Notes: a model not told the origin generated them from the letters alone. Shown: positions 48,543-58,670, numbered from the stretch's first letter. The stretch: 64,000 nt of DNA from Ruminococcus flavefaciens (GCF_900116855.1 NZ_UETD01000004.1:271769-335768), one strand, 5' to 3'. Numbers and translations: made by a program.

Positions 48543-49507
48543 ATTATTTTGCAGCAGTCCTGCCCCTCATCATCGGAGCGGTGCTGGACAGCATTTTCGG
48601 GGACCCCTACAGCCTTCCGCACCCCGTCAGACTTGTGGGAAGACTCATATCAAAGCTGGAGAGCTTTGTCCGCAGACATATGGGAGGTCATCTCCGTGCA
48701 GGTGGCGTCCTGCTGGCGTTGATAGTTCTCATTGTCTCGGCGGCGGTGCCCCTTGGGATACTCATTCTGTGCTATTGTGTGAATATATGGTTGGGAGCCG
48801 CGGCCGAGGGCGTTATGTGCTATTATCTCATGGCGGCAAGATGTCTCCGCGACGAGAGCATGAAGGTATACCGCGCAGCAGCAAAGGGCGATACGGAGGG
48901 AGCGCGAAAGGCGGTGTCCATGATAGTGGGACGTGATACGGCAGTCCTCGACAGCAAGGGCATAATCAAGGCGGCTGTGGAGACTGTGGCGGAGAATACC
49001 TCCGACGGTGTAACGGCTCCCATAATGTATATGTCACTGGGGGGAGCTGTCCTCGGAGCGTTCTACAAGGCGGCAAACACCATGGACTCCATGATAGGCT
49101 ACAAAAACGAGAAATATGCCGATATCGGGCGGTTTGCAGCGAAGCTGGACGATGTGCTGAACTTTATCCCCTCGCGGCTCACCGCTCTTGCTATGATAGT
49201 CTGCGCTCCCATGGCGGGACTGGACGGCAGAAGGGCGTACCGTATCTGGAAGCGTGACCGCAGAAAGCACGCAAGTCCCAATTCTGCACAGACCGAATCA
49301 GCCTGTGCAGGTGCTCTCGGAGTTCAGCTTGCTGGAGATGCGTACTACTTCGGGGAGCTCCACAAAAAGGAGTTCATCGGCGACCCTGTCAGGGATATTG
49401 AAAATGAGGATATACCGCGGGCAAACAGGCTCATGTACGCCTCATCGGCTCTTATATTTGTTTTAGCGGCGGCAGTCAGGGCGATTTTAGTCGGAGGAAT
49501 GCTATGA
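48539..49507 (+). CDS. cbiB: Adenosylcobinamide-phosphate synthase CbiB
   Basis: A 322-residue membrane protein that attaches the aminopropanol (phosphate) arm to cobyric acid. It opens with LDSIFGDPYSLPHPVRLVGRLI (quoted in part), has several helices, and the conserved ETVAENTSDGVTAPI and YKAANTMDSMIGYKNEKY. It overlaps cobC and cobD by 4 nt each; cobD supplies its amine substrate, so the order follows the chemistry. Confidence 0.95.
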   Translation: MNYFAAVLPLIIGAVLDSIFGDPYSLPHPVRLVGRLISKLESFVRRHMGGHLRAGGVLLALIVLIVSAAVPLGILILCYCVNIWLGAAAEGVMCYYLMAARCLRDESMKVYRAAAKGDTEGARKAVSMIVGRDTAVLDSKGIIKAAVETVAENTSDGVTAPIMYMSLGGAVLGAFYKAANTMDSMIGYKNEKYADIGRFAAKLDDVLNFIPSRLTALAMIVCAPMAGLDGRRAYRIWKRDRRKHASPNSAQTESACAGALGVQLAGDAYYFGELHKKEFIGDPVRDIENEDIPRANRLMYASSALIFVLAAAVRAILVGGML

Positions 49508-50538
49508 TAAACGCAGCACACGGCGGAAATGATCTCGGTCTTGATATAAGACTGGATCTTTCCGCCAATCTCAATCCCATGGGTATGCCAGAAAGTGTCA
49601 GGGCAGCCGCAGTTGCTTCGGCAGGATGCTGGGAGAGCTATCCCGATCCAATGTGCAGGGAGCTTCGCGAAAAGCTGGCGGAGAAGCTCGATGAAGATAG
49701 GGAAAACATCGTCTGCGGAAACGGTGCCGACGATCTTATCTACCGCATAGCCTCTGCGCTGAAGCCGCAGAGGGCGCTGATCTGCGCTCCCACATTCGCA
49801 GAGTACGGCAAGGCGCTTCGCGAAAACGGCTGCGAGATTCGGGAGCATATTCTCCGCGAGAGTGAGGACTTTGTCCTTACGGAGCGTATCCTCGGGAAGC
49901 TGTCTGTGGTGGACATGGTGATAATCTGCACTCCAAACAATCCCACGGGAATGACTGTGCCCCGTGAGCTCATGGAGAGAATAGCCGCGGAGTGCGAAAA
50001 AAACGGCACCTACCTCATTGCAGACGAGAGCTTCATTGGCTTTACGGGGAGAGAAAAGGAGCTGACAGCACTGAATTATCTTGGCAGAAATACTATTGTC
50101 CTGCGCTCTTTCACGAAGCTTTACGCAATGGCAGGTCTGAGGCTTGGATATGCGGTCTGCGGAAGCAGGGCAGCTGCCGATAGTATTGCGTCCGCAGGTC
50201 AGTACTGGAGCGTTTCCGCACCTGCTCAGGCGGCAGGTATAGCCGCCCTTGACGAGGAGGACTATGTAAGTAAGACAGTGTCTCTTATATCTGAGGAGCG
50301 GCAGTTTCTTTCCTCGGAGCTCAGCGCCCTCGGCTGCAAGGTATATCCCTCGGAGGCTGACTATATTCTGTTCCGCAGTTCCCACGAGCTTGGTGAGAAG
50401 CTGCTTGCCGAGGGTATACTTATACGGAGCTGCAAGGATTACAGCGGTCTTGACGGCAGCTTCTTCCGCACTGCTGTTGGTCTGCATGATGATAACGAAG
50501 CGCTTGTCTGCGCGGTAAGGAGGTGCCTTGATGGCTAA
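49504..50538 (+). CDS. cobD: L-threonine-O-3-phosphate decarboxylase CobD
   Basis: A 344-residue PLP enzyme of the class I aminotransferase fold that makes (R)-1-amino-2-propanol O-phosphate. Features: LSANLNPMGMP at the N-terminus, NGADDLIYRIA, TPNNPTGMTVP, LIADESFIGFTG and the PLP-binding Lys in LRSFTKLYAMAGLRLGYA. CobD and HisC are close relatives; the position between cbiB and cbiP decides for CobD. No threonine kinase PduX is visible in the window. Confidence 0.92.
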   Translation: MINAAHGGNDLGLDIRLDLSANLNPMGMPESVRAAAVASAGCWESYPDPMCRELREKLAEKLDEDRENIVCGNGADDLIYRIASALKPQRALICAPTFAEYGKALRENGCEIREHILRESEDFVLTERILGKLSVVDMVIICTPNNPTGMTVPRELMERIAAECEKNGTYLIADESFIGFTGREKELTALNYLGRNTIVLRSFTKLYAMAGLRLGYAVCGSRAAADSIASAGQYWSVSAPAQAAGIAALDEEDYVSKTVSLISEERQFLSSELSALGCKVYPSEADYILFRSSHELGEKLLAEGILIRSCKDYSGLDGSFFRTAVGLHDDNEALVCAVRRCLDG

Positions 50539-51997
50539 GGCGATAATGATACAGGGTACTATGTCAAACGCGGGAAAGAGCTTCATCGCGGCGGCACTGT
50601 GCAGGATATTCCGCCAGGACGGCTATTCCTGTGCGCCCTTCAAGTCTCAGAACATGGCGCTCAATTCCTATATAACCGCTGACGGCTGCGAGATAGGCAG
50701 GGCTCAGGCTATGCAGGCAGAGGCGGCAGGCGTTGAGCCGTCGGTGCTGATGAATCCAGTGCTGCTGAAACCTACCACCGATGTGGGTTCGCAGGTCATA
50801 GTGGGCGGCAAAGCCGTGGGAAATATGACTGCCGCAGAGTATTTCCGCAGGAAGCGCGAGCTGATACCTCGGATAATGGAGTGCTACGAGAAGCTTTCCG
50901 CTCAGCATGATATCATCGTCATCGAGGGGGCGGGAAGTCCCGTTGAGCTTAACCTGAAAAGCGACGATATCGTAAATATGGGCATGGCAAAGCTGGCAAA
51001 GGCTCCTGTCCTCCTTGTGGGAGATATTGACAGGGGCGGCGTTTTTGCTCAGCTCCTCGGCACTCTCGGGCTTTTTGAGCCTGATGAGCTCTCAATGGTG
51101 AAGGGGCTTATCGTCAACAGGTTCCGCGGTGATATAGGGCTCTTTGACAGCGGCAGGCGTATACTTGAAGAACGGGGCGGCAAGCCTGTTCTTGGGGTAG
51201 TGCCATACCTCCGCTGCGACATCGAGGACGAGGACAGTCTTTCGGACAAGCTGTCATCAAGCGAAAAGGGACTTATCGACATCGCGGTCATAAGGCTGCC
51301 GAGGATATCAAACTTCACGGACTTTGACGTCTTTGCTCAGTACGACGGTGTAAAGGTGAGATATGTCAGCCGTTATGAGGAGCTTGAAACTCCCGACATG
51401 GTCATTATCCCGGGAACTAAAAGCACTATCGCCGACATGAAGTGGCTCCGTGAGTGCGGCTTTGAAATAGCTGTCGGAAGGCTTGCTGCAAGGGGAGTTC
51501 CCGTATTCGGCATTTGCGGCGGCTATCAGATGCTTGGCGAAAGCATTTCCGACCCTCTCGGAAGCGAGGGCGGCGGCAGTATTAAGGGCATGGGGCTTCT
51601 GAGGTGCAGCACTGTTTTCGGCGCGGAGAAAACACAGGTAAGGACCCACGGAAAAATCCTCGGAATTGGCGGCTTCTTCAGCTGTCTCAGCGGTGCGGAG
51701 TTCAGCGGCTATGAGATACACATGGGCACTACGGAAAGCAGCAGCCCGCGGCTCCTTGACTGTGGAGGTGCCTGTGAGGGAAACGTTTACGGCTGCTACA
51801 TACACGGCATATTCGATGCACCTCAGGTGTCAGAGCGCATTGTGAAACAGCTTTTCAGCAGCAAGGGACTTGCCTTCGGCGGCGGAACTGCCGACCGTCA
51901 GGCGTACAAGGAGACGCAGTTCGACCTGCTGGCGAAGGGCGTCAGGAACAGCATAGACACGGAGCTGCTGTACAGAATTATTGAGGAGGGGATATGA
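50531..51997 (+). CDS. cbiP: Cobyric acid synthase CbiP
   Basis: A 488-residue glutamine amidotransferase that amidates side chains b, d, e and g. P-loop domain: IMIQGTMSNAGKSFIAAAL, QNMALNSY, EAAGVEPSVLMNPVLLKP (in part). Glutaminase domain: IPGTKSTIADM, nucleophile Cys in VFGICGGYQMLG, and YEIHMG. The ATG at 50531 is favoured over the TTG 3 nt earlier because it lies 7 nt from GGAGG. It overlaps cobD by 8 nt and cbiC by 4 nt. Confidence 0.95.
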   Translation: MAKAIMIQGTMSNAGKSFIAAALCRIFRQDGYSCAPFKSQNMALNSYITADGCEIGRAQAMQAEAAGVEPSVLMNPVLLKPTTDVGSQVIVGGKAVGNMTAAEYFRRKRELIPRIMECYEKLSAQHDIIVIEGAGSPVELNLKSDDIVNMGMAKLAKAPVLLVGDIDRGGVFAQLLGTLGLFEPDELSMVKGLIVNRFRGDIGLFDSGRRILEERGGKPVLGVVPYLRCDIEDEDSLSDKLSSSEKGLIDIAVIRLPRISNFTDFDVFAQYDGVKVRYVSRYEELETPDMVIIPGTKSTIADMKWLRECGFEIAVGRLAARGVPVFGICGGYQMLGESISDPLGSEGGGSIKGMGLLRCSTVFGAEKTQVRTHGKILGIGGFFSCLSGAEFSGYEIHMGTTESSSPRLLDCGGACEGNVYGCYIHGIFDAPQVSERIVKQLFSSKGLAFGGGTADRQAYKETQFDLLAKGVRNSIDTELLYRIIEEGI

Positions 51998-52629
51998 TGG
52001 AGCTTGAATACGTTCTTCCTAAGGACATAGAAAGGCGCAGCTTTGAGCTGATAGAAGCGGAGCTGGGTGACAGGAAGCTCCCCGATGACATACGTCCCAT
52101 TGTCATGAGAGCCATTCACACCACCGCGGATTTTGACTACTACGACAATATGTACTTCTCCGATGGAGCTGTGCAAAAAGCGCTAAGTGCCATTGAGTCG
52201 GGGGCGGTCTTCGTCACCGATACCAACATGGCGAGGTCGGGAATAAACAAGGCGGCACTTGCCCGTCACGGCTGCACGGTGGAGTGCTTCATGGCTGACC
52301 CCGATGTGGCGGAGAAGGCTGCGGCGGAGGGGACTACAAGGGCGGCTGCTTCCGTGGACAAGGCTGCGGGGCTTGGGCGTCCCGTGATATACGCTGTGGG
52401 AAATGCTCCCACTGCACTCATAAGGCTGTGCGAGCATATAAAAGCAGGAAGCTTCGTACCCGAGCTGGTCATCGGCGTACCCGTTGGCTTTGTGAATGTT
52501 GTCCAGTCAAAGGAGCTCATCATCGAAAGCGGTATACCCTGCATCGTGGCAAGGGGACGCAAGGGCGGCAGCAATGTGGCGGCGGCAATATGCAATGCCC
52601 TGCTCTATATGGCTGACGGCAGAAAATGA
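51994..52629 (+). CDS. cbiC: Cobalt-precorrin-8 methylmutase CbiC
   Basis: A 211-residue enzyme that moves the C11 methyl to C12, giving cobyrinate. It contains RAIHTTADFDYYDNMYFS (with the catalytic His), DTNMARSGINKAALARHG and the closing GVPVGFVNVVQSKELI and RGRKGGSNVAAAICNAL. It is the last gene of the array and is followed by a terminator. Although it is the final gene, the enzyme acts in mid-pathway, before cbiA. Confidence 0.95.
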   Translation: MMELEYVLPKDIERRSFELIEAELGDRKLPDDIRPIVMRAIHTTADFDYYDNMYFSDGAVQKALSAIESGAVFVTDTNMARSGINKAALARHGCTVECFMADPDVAEKAAAEGTTRAAASVDKAAGLGRPVIYAVGNAPTALIRLCEHIKAGSFVPELVIGVPVGFVNVVQSKELIIESGIPCIVARGRKGGSNVAAAICNALLYMADGRK

Positions 52630-52633
52630 CAGG

Positions 52634-52664
52634 AAAGGCTGTGCTTGGCACGGCTTTTTTCTTT
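52634..52664 (+). terminator. Intrinsic terminator of the cobalamin array
   Basis: AGGCTGTGC-TTG-GCACGGCTT, a 9-bp stem with two G-T pairs, followed by TTTTCTTTT, 6 nt after the cbiC stop. It is the first terminator I see after 30579. Confidence 0.85.
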
Positions 52665-52732
52665 TGCCCGATGATGTTCCGGACTCTGCCATCTTTCGAC
52701 GTCACATACCGACAGCAGCCGCGCTTTTCCCG

Positions 52733-52741
52733 TGGTATAAT
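52733..52741 (+). promoter_or_regulatory. Extended -10 promoter candidate for spoIIE
   Basis: TGGTATAAT (52733-52741), an extended -10 box about 30 nt before the ATG; no good -35 box 17 nt upstream. Confidence 0.45.
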
Positions 52742-52771
52742 GTATCGTATATTTTTGCGAGGTGATGTGCG

Positions 52772-55006
52772 ATGCAGATAGTAAAAAACATAAGGGAATG
52801 GCGGTATGCAGGGACGGCTGCAGCCTTTGCAGCCTGTTTCGGAGCAGGCTTCCTGCTGACGGGGGCAAGGGTGGGAGGAGTGGCTTCCTTTGCGGATATA
52901 TCCGCCGCAGGTGCGGTGGGACTGCCATGGTCGGCGGCGGTTTTCATCGGAAGTCTTGTACGAAGTATCATAGGCGGCTCGGTGGGGCATAATATAGTGA
53001 AGCTGTCCTCTCTGGCGCTGATAGTCATAATCAAGATGTTTCTGGAACCGAAAAGCGACCCTAAGCTCAGCGGCATAAATACTGCCGTAAGTGTTTTCGT
53101 CTCGGGAGCTGCTGTGTCGGCGGTAATAGGCGAGCTTGTGAAAAAACTGCTGTTTTACGGGTTCTATGGCGGCATTGCAGGATATACGGCATACTCTGCG
53201 GCAAAGCTCATAACGGGACTTCGCAGGGAGCGCTCCGCCGATCTTTCGGGAGCAGGCGGGCTTTCCTGCTCGGTGGTCTATATCATGACGGCGGCTTCCC
53301 TCTGCTCGGTGGAGCTGCCTGCGGTAAATATCGGTGTCATATTCTGTGCTGCCGTGACTCTTACGGGAGCATATTTCTACAAGCAGACGGGGGGAGTGCT
53401 CTGCGGTGCTCTTTCCGTCTGCGGAGCCTTTCTGTCATCTCCCACGGCAGGCATGAGTCTGGTGCTCCTTCCTGCGGCAGGACTGCTGACGGGCTATATG
53501 CACGACCGCAAGCCCCAGACAGCGGCGCTTTTCTTCACAGGAGTCAATTTCGTTCTGACTGTACTTACGGGAGTTACCTTTGCAAGGGCGGAAAGCATGA
53601 TAGATATTATATGCGGCGCACTGCTTTTTATTCCCGTATCGGGAAGGTTTTCCGACAAGTGGATACGGACGGGCGGCGAAGGCGAGAAAATGCTTCCCGA
53701 GGTAATAAATGCAAGAATGGGCTTTCTTTCGGATACGGTTCTGGAGCTTCGCAGGGAATCGGAGCACATCTCGGATATGATATCACAGCGCAGGAACGAG
53801 AGCTTTGAGATCGAGGAGAACTCTCAGGCGGTATGCTCGGGCTGTTACCGCCGTCCATTCTGCTGGAGATCGGACAAGGGGAATACCTATCGCGGATTTC
53901 GCAGACTTGCGGAGATGACGGAGTTCGCTGCGGAGAGCTTTCCCGAGGAGCTGGCTGACTGCCTGAAGAAAAAGGAGCTTCTGGACGCATTTGCGGAGAG
54001 TTCACGGGAAAAGGCTGCGGCAAAGCTTATGGATATGCGCTTTTCCGAGAGCCGCGACCTGCTTCATGAGCAGATGAAGATAACCGAGGAGCTTGTCCGT
54101 TCGGCAGGGGAAAGACTGGATGTGCGCTACTCCGAAAGCGTCAGCAGGAGCATACGCACAAAGCTGGAAAAGTTCGGACTTGCTCCATCACAGGTCATCG
54201 CCTATTACAACAGCAGGAACAGGCTCCTTACGGAGATATACTTTCCTGCGGACTGCGCTCCCGAGGACGGCAGGAGAGTCTGCGATCTCATAGCCGATGA
54301 ACTGCGGCTGAAAATGGGCTGCACCGAGCCTGTGCGCACGGGCAGGGAGGTCCGCATAAGAGTGTTTGAGAAGCCGCGGTGTACCATGGAGGTATGCGCG
54401 TCTTCGACCTGCGCCGACGGCTCCGGGCAGAGCGGCGATAATCACACGGTATTCACTGACGGAGCAGAGGCAGGATATGTGGTTCTCTCCGACGGCATGG
54501 GCACAGGCAGCAGCGCTTCTGCGGAGTCCTCAATGGTGGTGAGTCTTTTCCGCAGACTTGTCAGCAGCGGCGTGGACTTCCGCTCGGCAATAAAGCTTAT
54601 CAACTCCGTCATGGTAACAAAGTCGGGAGAGGAGAATTTTGCCACCCTCGATGCTCTGCGGATAGACCTTGACGACTGCGGTCTCACGGTGATAAAGTCG
54701 GGAGCAGCGGCGACCCTTATCCGTCACAGAGGAAGCGTACTGAAGATAACTGCTCCCACATTCCCCATAGGCATATACGAGCAGTCGGAGGTGTTCACAA
54801 GGGAGTGCAGCTTCGAGGAGGGGGATATAGTCATCATGTTCTCCGACGGTGTCTCTGAGGGGGCGTATCCGTTCATCAAGGAGCTTCTCCTCGGCGGAGA
54901 CGACCTGAGGCTTATGGTAAACGAAATATGCAGGAAAGCTCCCGTATTCAATCCGAACATACACGCTGATGACGTCACTGTCATAGGAGTGAAGGTAACT
55001 GCCTGA
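52772..55006 (+). CDS. spoIIE: Stage II sporulation protein E (SpoIIE)
   Basis: A 744-residue membrane phosphatase. About ten hydrophobic helices span residues 12-285, a regulatory region 290-530 follows (contains CSGCYRRPFCW), and residues 540-744 are a PP2C domain with VVLSDGMGTGSSASAESS and the metal-binding MFSDGVSEGAYP. In Bacillus, SpoIIE dephosphorylates SpoIIAA in the forespore and activates sigma-F. GAGGTG precedes the ATG. It is a single gene between two terminators or gaps. Confidence 0.95.
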   Translation: MQIVKNIREWRYAGTAAAFAACFGAGFLLTGARVGGVASFADISAAGAVGLPWSAAVFIGSLVRSIIGGSVGHNIVKLSSLALIVIIKMFLEPKSDPKLSGINTAVSVFVSGAAVSAVIGELVKKLLFYGFYGGIAGYTAYSAAKLITGLRRERSADLSGAGGLSCSVVYIMTAASLCSVELPAVNIGVIFCAAVTLTGAYFYKQTGGVLCGALSVCGAFLSSPTAGMSLVLLPAAGLLTGYMHDRKPQTAALFFTGVNFVLTVLTGVTFARAESMIDIICGALLFIPVSGRFSDKWIRTGGEGEKMLPEVINARMGFLSDTVLELRRESEHISDMISQRRNESFEIEENSQAVCSGCYRRPFCWRSDKGNTYRGFRRLAEMTEFAAESFPEELADCLKKKELLDAFAESSREKAAAKLMDMRFSESRDLLHEQMKITEELVRSAGERLDVRYSESVSRSIRTKLEKFGLAPSQVIAYYNSRNRLLTEIYFPADCAPEDGRRVCDLIADELRLKMGCTEPVRTGREVRIRVFEKPRCTMEVCASSTCADGSGQSGDNHTVFTDGAEAGYVVLSDGMGTGSSASAESSMVVSLFRRLVSSGVDFRSAIKLINSVMVTKSGEENFATLDALRIDLDDCGLTVIKSGAAATLIRHRGSVLKITAPTFPIGIYEQSEVFTRECSFEEGDIVIMFSDGVSEGAYPFIKELLLGGDDLRLMVNEICRKAPVFNPNIHADDVTVIGVKVTA

Positions 55007-55191
55007 AAGACACATTTTGTTCACAAAATATTAACTTAAATGACATACAGTTCACGCTAAATACATTCAATTGCTGTGCATTTTAACAAAGGCTAACGAG
55101 AAATTGCCAGAATAAATATGTCAAAATGCACTAATTAGAAGTGGTAATATTAGCATAACATCTGAAATTTTCTCACGATTTGCAAAAATGC

Positions 55192-55220
55192 TTGAATAAT
55201 TATGCTGATTCTGATAAAAT
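55192..55220 (+). promoter_or_regulatory. Promoter of the glycogen operon
   Basis: TTGAAT (55192-55197), 17-nt spacer, TAAAAT (55215-55220), about 18 nt before the AGGAGG site of glgB. The 240-bp gap upstream is AT-rich and holds nothing else that I recognise. Confidence 0.65.
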
Positions 55221-55245
55221 GTATTATAGCAAAGGAGGCTGAATT

Positions 55246-57393
55246 ATGTCTGTTAATAAAAATAACAATCCTAACGATTTTCCACTGTACCTTTTTTACC
55301 AGGGAAAAAACTACGAAGCATATAAGTTTTTTGGCGTTCATTCCAAGAAAAAAGGAAGAGGCAAGGTTTTCGTCTTCAGAGTTTGGGCTCCTAATGCTGT
55401 AAGCGTATCAGTTGTGGGAGATTTCAACGGCTGGGACAGAGCTGCCAACCCAATGTACCTCATTGCAGACGGTATCTGGGAAGCTGAGATATCAAAGCTT
55501 AAACAGTTCGACGCTTATAAATTCAGTATCGAGGCGCAGGACGGAAGGATACTGATGAAGGCTGACCCCTATGCGGCGCACTATGAGACAAGACCCGGGA
55601 CCGCTTCCAAGATCTTCGAGAGCGATTTCCAGTGGAGCGACAGCAAGTGGTTCGATGAAAAGGAAAACAAGAGCATATACAAAAGCCCTGTGAACGTGTA
55701 TGAGGTACACCTCAGCTCGTGGAAGAACTACGGCGAGGAGAAGTTTCTTGATTACGTCACGTTCGCTAAGGAGATAATACCGTATCTTCAGAAGATGTCC
55801 TATACTCATGTGGAGTTCATGCCCCTGACGGAGTACCCCTACGACGGATCGTGGGGCTATCAGGTAACGGGCTATTTTGCCCCGACCTCGCGCTACGGAA
55901 CTCCCGACGACATGAGAAAGATGATAGATATGTTCCACGCCGCAGGCATCGGCGTTATCCTTGACTGGGTACCTGCACACTTTCCCAAGGACGAGGCAGG
56001 TCTCTATGAGTTCGACGGCACCTGCTGCTATGAATACACAGACGACCGCAAAAAGGAGCATAAGGCATGGGGCACCAGAGTTTTCGATTACGGTAAGGCT
56101 GAGGTATGCTCTTTCCTTATTTCCAGCGCTAATTACTGGTTCGACCAGTTTCATGTGGACGGTCTCAGAGTTGACGCTGTGGCGTCCATGCTCTACCTTG
56201 ACTATGACAGGCAGGAGGGCGAATGGGCTGCCAATATCTACGGCGGCAACGAGAACCTTGAGGCTGTTGAGTTCCTCAAGCACCTCAACGAGGCTGTTTT
56301 CCTCAAGCACCCCGACGCTCTTATGATCGCCGAGGAGTCCACTGCATGGCCGCTGGTCACAAAGCCCACCGATATCGGCGGACTTGGCTTCAACTTCAAG
56401 TGGAACATGGGCTGGATGAACGATATGCTCAGCTATATGTCCCTTGATCCAATTTACAGAGCTTTCAACCATGACAAGCTCACATTCTCATTCTTCTATG
56501 CATTCTCGGAGAACTATATCCTGCCTATCTCACATGATGAGGTAGTCCACGGAAAGTGCTCCATGATAAATAAAATGCCCGGTGAGTATGAGCAGAAGTT
56601 CGCTTCATACCGTGCTTTCCTCGCATACATGATGGCTCACCCCGGTAAGAAGCTGCTCTTTATGGGACAGGAGTTCGGACAGATGAAGGAGTGGGACTAC
56701 AAGTCCCAGCTGGACTGGAATCTCATGGACTTCGACTCTCACAGAGACCTGCTGAAGTTCTCGGAAAAGCTTAACAAGTTCTACGTTGAAAATCCTCCTC
56801 TCTGGCAGAATGACGACTCGTGGAACGGCTTCAGCTGGATATCCAACGATGACTATAAGCAGAGCATCATCTCATTCAGACGTATCGACGATAACGGCGA
56901 TGAGATAATCGCAGTTTGCAACTTTGTTCCCGTTGAGCGCCGTGATTACAGGATAGGCGTTCCTCAGAAGGGCAGATACAAGCTCATTTTCAACACCGAT
57001 GCTGCCGAGTTCGGCGGTTCGGGCATTACGGAGAGCTCATTCAAGTCCGACAGCGTACCTATGCACGGTCACGACAACAGTATCTCAATGACACTGGCTC
57101 CGCTGTCTGTTATCTATCTGAAGTTCGCTCCCGTAAAGAGAAGAACAACATCTGCCAAGGACGAGACCAAGGCTGCAAAGAAGCCTGCGGCTAAGAAGAC
57201 GACAGCAAAGGCTGCCGAAACTTCAAAGACCAAGTCCACAGCAAAGAAGACGGCTGCAAAGGCTGACGAGGCTTCCAAGGCAAAGCCCGCTGCCAAGAAG
57301 ACAGCTGCGAAAAAGCCAGCGGCAAAGACCTCAGCCGCTGCTAAAAAGACAAAGACCTCGGCAAAGAAAACACCCTCTGCCAAGGATAAATAA
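55246..57393 (+). CDS. glgB: 1,4-alpha-glucan branching enzyme GlgB with Lys/Ala-rich tail
   Basis: A 715-residue GH13 branching enzyme. A CBM48 domain (about residues 25-115; [19 protein letters not shown] in part) precedes the catalytic barrel with [11 protein letters not shown] (nucleophile Asp near 310), MIAEESTAW (acid Glu near 362) and [11 protein letters not shown] (about 427). It makes alpha-1,6 branches in glycogen. After the C-terminal beta domain there is an unusual tail of about 85 residues made of [16 protein letters not shown] units, very basic and like histone H1. The tail may bind polyanions or be repetitive by slippage. First gene of the glg operon. Confidence 0.95.
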   Translation: MSVNKNNNPNDFPLYLFYQGKNYEAYKFFGVHSKKKGRGKVFVFRVWAPNAVSVSVVGDFNGWDRAANPMYLIADGIWEAEISKLKQFDAYKFSIEAQDGRILMKADPYAAHYETRPGTASKIFESDFQWSDSKWFDEKENKSIYKSPVNVYEVHLSSWKNYGEEKFLDYVTFAKEIIPYLQKMSYTHVEFMPLTEYPYDGSWGYQVTGYFAPTSRYGTPDDMRKMIDMFHAAGIGVILDWVPAHFPKDEAGLYEFDGTCCYEYTDDRKKEHKAWGTRVFDYGKAEVCSFLISSANYWFDQFHVDGLRVDAVASMLYLDYDRQEGEWAANIYGGNENLEAVEFLKHLNEAVFLKHPDALMIAEESTAWPLVTKPTDIGGLGFNFKWNMGWMNDMLSYMSLDPIYRAFNHDKLTFSFFYAFSENYILPISHDEVVHGKCSMINKMPGEYEQKFASYRAFLAYMMAHPGKKLLFMGQEFGQMKEWDYKSQLDWNLMDFDSHRDLLKFSEKLNKFYVENPPLWQNDDSWNGFSWISNDDYKQSIISFRRIDDNGDEIIAVCNFVPVERRDYRIGVPQKGRYKLIFNTDAAEFGGSGITESSFKSDSVPMHGHDNSISMTLAPLSVIYLKFAPVKRRTTSAKDETKAAKKPAAKKTTAKAAETSKTKSTAKKTAAKADEASKAKPAAKKTAAKKPAAKTSAAAKKTKTSAKKTPSAKDK

Positions 57394-57428
57394 ATTCCAT
57401 AACGCATAAGCGATCCAGGAGGAAAAAT

Positions 57429-58655
57429 ATGTATACTAAGAAAAGAGTCGTTGCAATGCTCCTTGCAGGCGGTCAGGGCAGCAGACTATATGCACTGACC
57501 AAAAATGTGGCAAAGCCCGCAGTACCTTACGGCGGAAAGTATCGTCTCATCGATTTCCCTCTCTCAAACTGCACCAATTCAGGTATTGATACAGTAGGCG
57601 TCCTCACTCAGTACCAGCCCCTTGTGCTCAATGAGTACATCGGAAACGGTCAGCCGTGGGACCTTGATAAAATGAACGGAGGAGTCCATGTGCTACCTCC
57701 CTATGAGACACAGGCAGGAGCTTCGTGGTACGAGGGCACTGCAAACGCTATCTATCAGAATATGCGCTTCATCGAGCGCTATGACCCCGAGTATGTTGTA
57801 GTTCTCGGCGGTGACCACATCTACAAGATGGATTACTCTAAGATGGTGGACTTCCACGTTGCCAATGACGCGGACTGCACCATCTCCGTAATAGATGTTC
57901 CCAAGGCAGAGGCTTCACGCTTCGGAATCATGATCTGCGATGACAAAAATCAGGTCACAGACTTCGTTGAGAAGCCCAAGGAGCCCAAGTCCACACTGGC
58001 TTCCATGGGTATCTATGTTTTCACATGGGAGAAGCTCCGCAAGTATCTCATTGAGAATGAGAACGACGCCAACGCAAAGCGCGAAAAGGGCGAGCCGTGG
58101 TCAAAGGACTTCGGTAAGGATATCATCACCTCTATGCTCCGCGACCAGCAGAGACTGTTCGCATACGAGTTCGAGGGCTACTGGAAGGACGTGGGAACTC
58201 TGGATTCTCTCTGGGAGGCTAATATGGACCTCCTGAGCCCCAGTGTGCCGCTGGACCTCTATGATCCCAGCTGGAAGATATATTCGCGCAACAGCAATAT
58301 GCCTCCTCAGTATGTAGGCGATAACGCCAATATCGAGAACTCCATGATCTCCGAGGGAAGCACTATCGACGGCACCGTTGACTTCTCTATCCTTTTCTCG
58401 GGAGTTACCATCGAGGCAGGAGCTACCGTAAATTACAGCATCATCATGCCCGGTACTGTTATCAAGTCGGGTGCTGTTGTAGAGTATGCCATAGTGGGAA
58501 GCGACAGCGTTATCGAGTCGCGCGCCCGTGTGGGTTCGAGTCCCGAAATGATCGAAAACAGAGACGACTGGGGCATTGCCGTTGTCGGACATAACGTTAC
58601 TGTATCTGCCGAAAAGGTCGTAGCGCCCAAGCAGATCATCGGTGAAAATATCTGA
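57429..58655 (+). CDS. glgC: Glucose-1-phosphate adenylyltransferase GlgC
   Basis: A 408-residue enzyme that makes ADP-glucose, the committed step of glycogen synthesis. Motifs: [23 protein letters not shown] (in part), [31 protein letters not shown] and [15 protein letters not shown], followed by a left-handed beta-helix with hexapeptide repeats. The Firmicute enzyme usually works as a hetero-oligomer with GlgD, whose gene follows after 15 nt. AGGAGG lies 6 nt before the ATG. Confidence 0.97.
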   Translation: MYTKKRVVAMLLAGGQGSRLYALTKNVAKPAVPYGGKYRLIDFPLSNCTNSGIDTVGVLTQYQPLVLNEYIGNGQPWDLDKMNGGVHVLPPYETQAGASWYEGTANAIYQNMRFIERYDPEYVVVLGGDHIYKMDYSKMVDFHVANDADCTISVIDVPKAEASRFGIMICDDKNQVTDFVEKPKEPKSTLASMGIYVFTWEKLRKYLIENENDANAKREKGEPWSKDFGKDIITSMLRDQQRLFAYEFEGYWKDVGTLDSLWEANMDLLSPSVPLDLYDPSWKIYSRNSNMPPQYVGDNANIENSMISEGSTIDGTVDFSILFSGVTIEAGATVNYSIIMPGTVIKSGAVVEYAIVGSDSVIESRARVGSSPEMIENRDDWGIAVVGHNVTVSAEKVVAPKQIIGENI

Positions 58656-58670
58656 CGGAGGAATGTTGCT

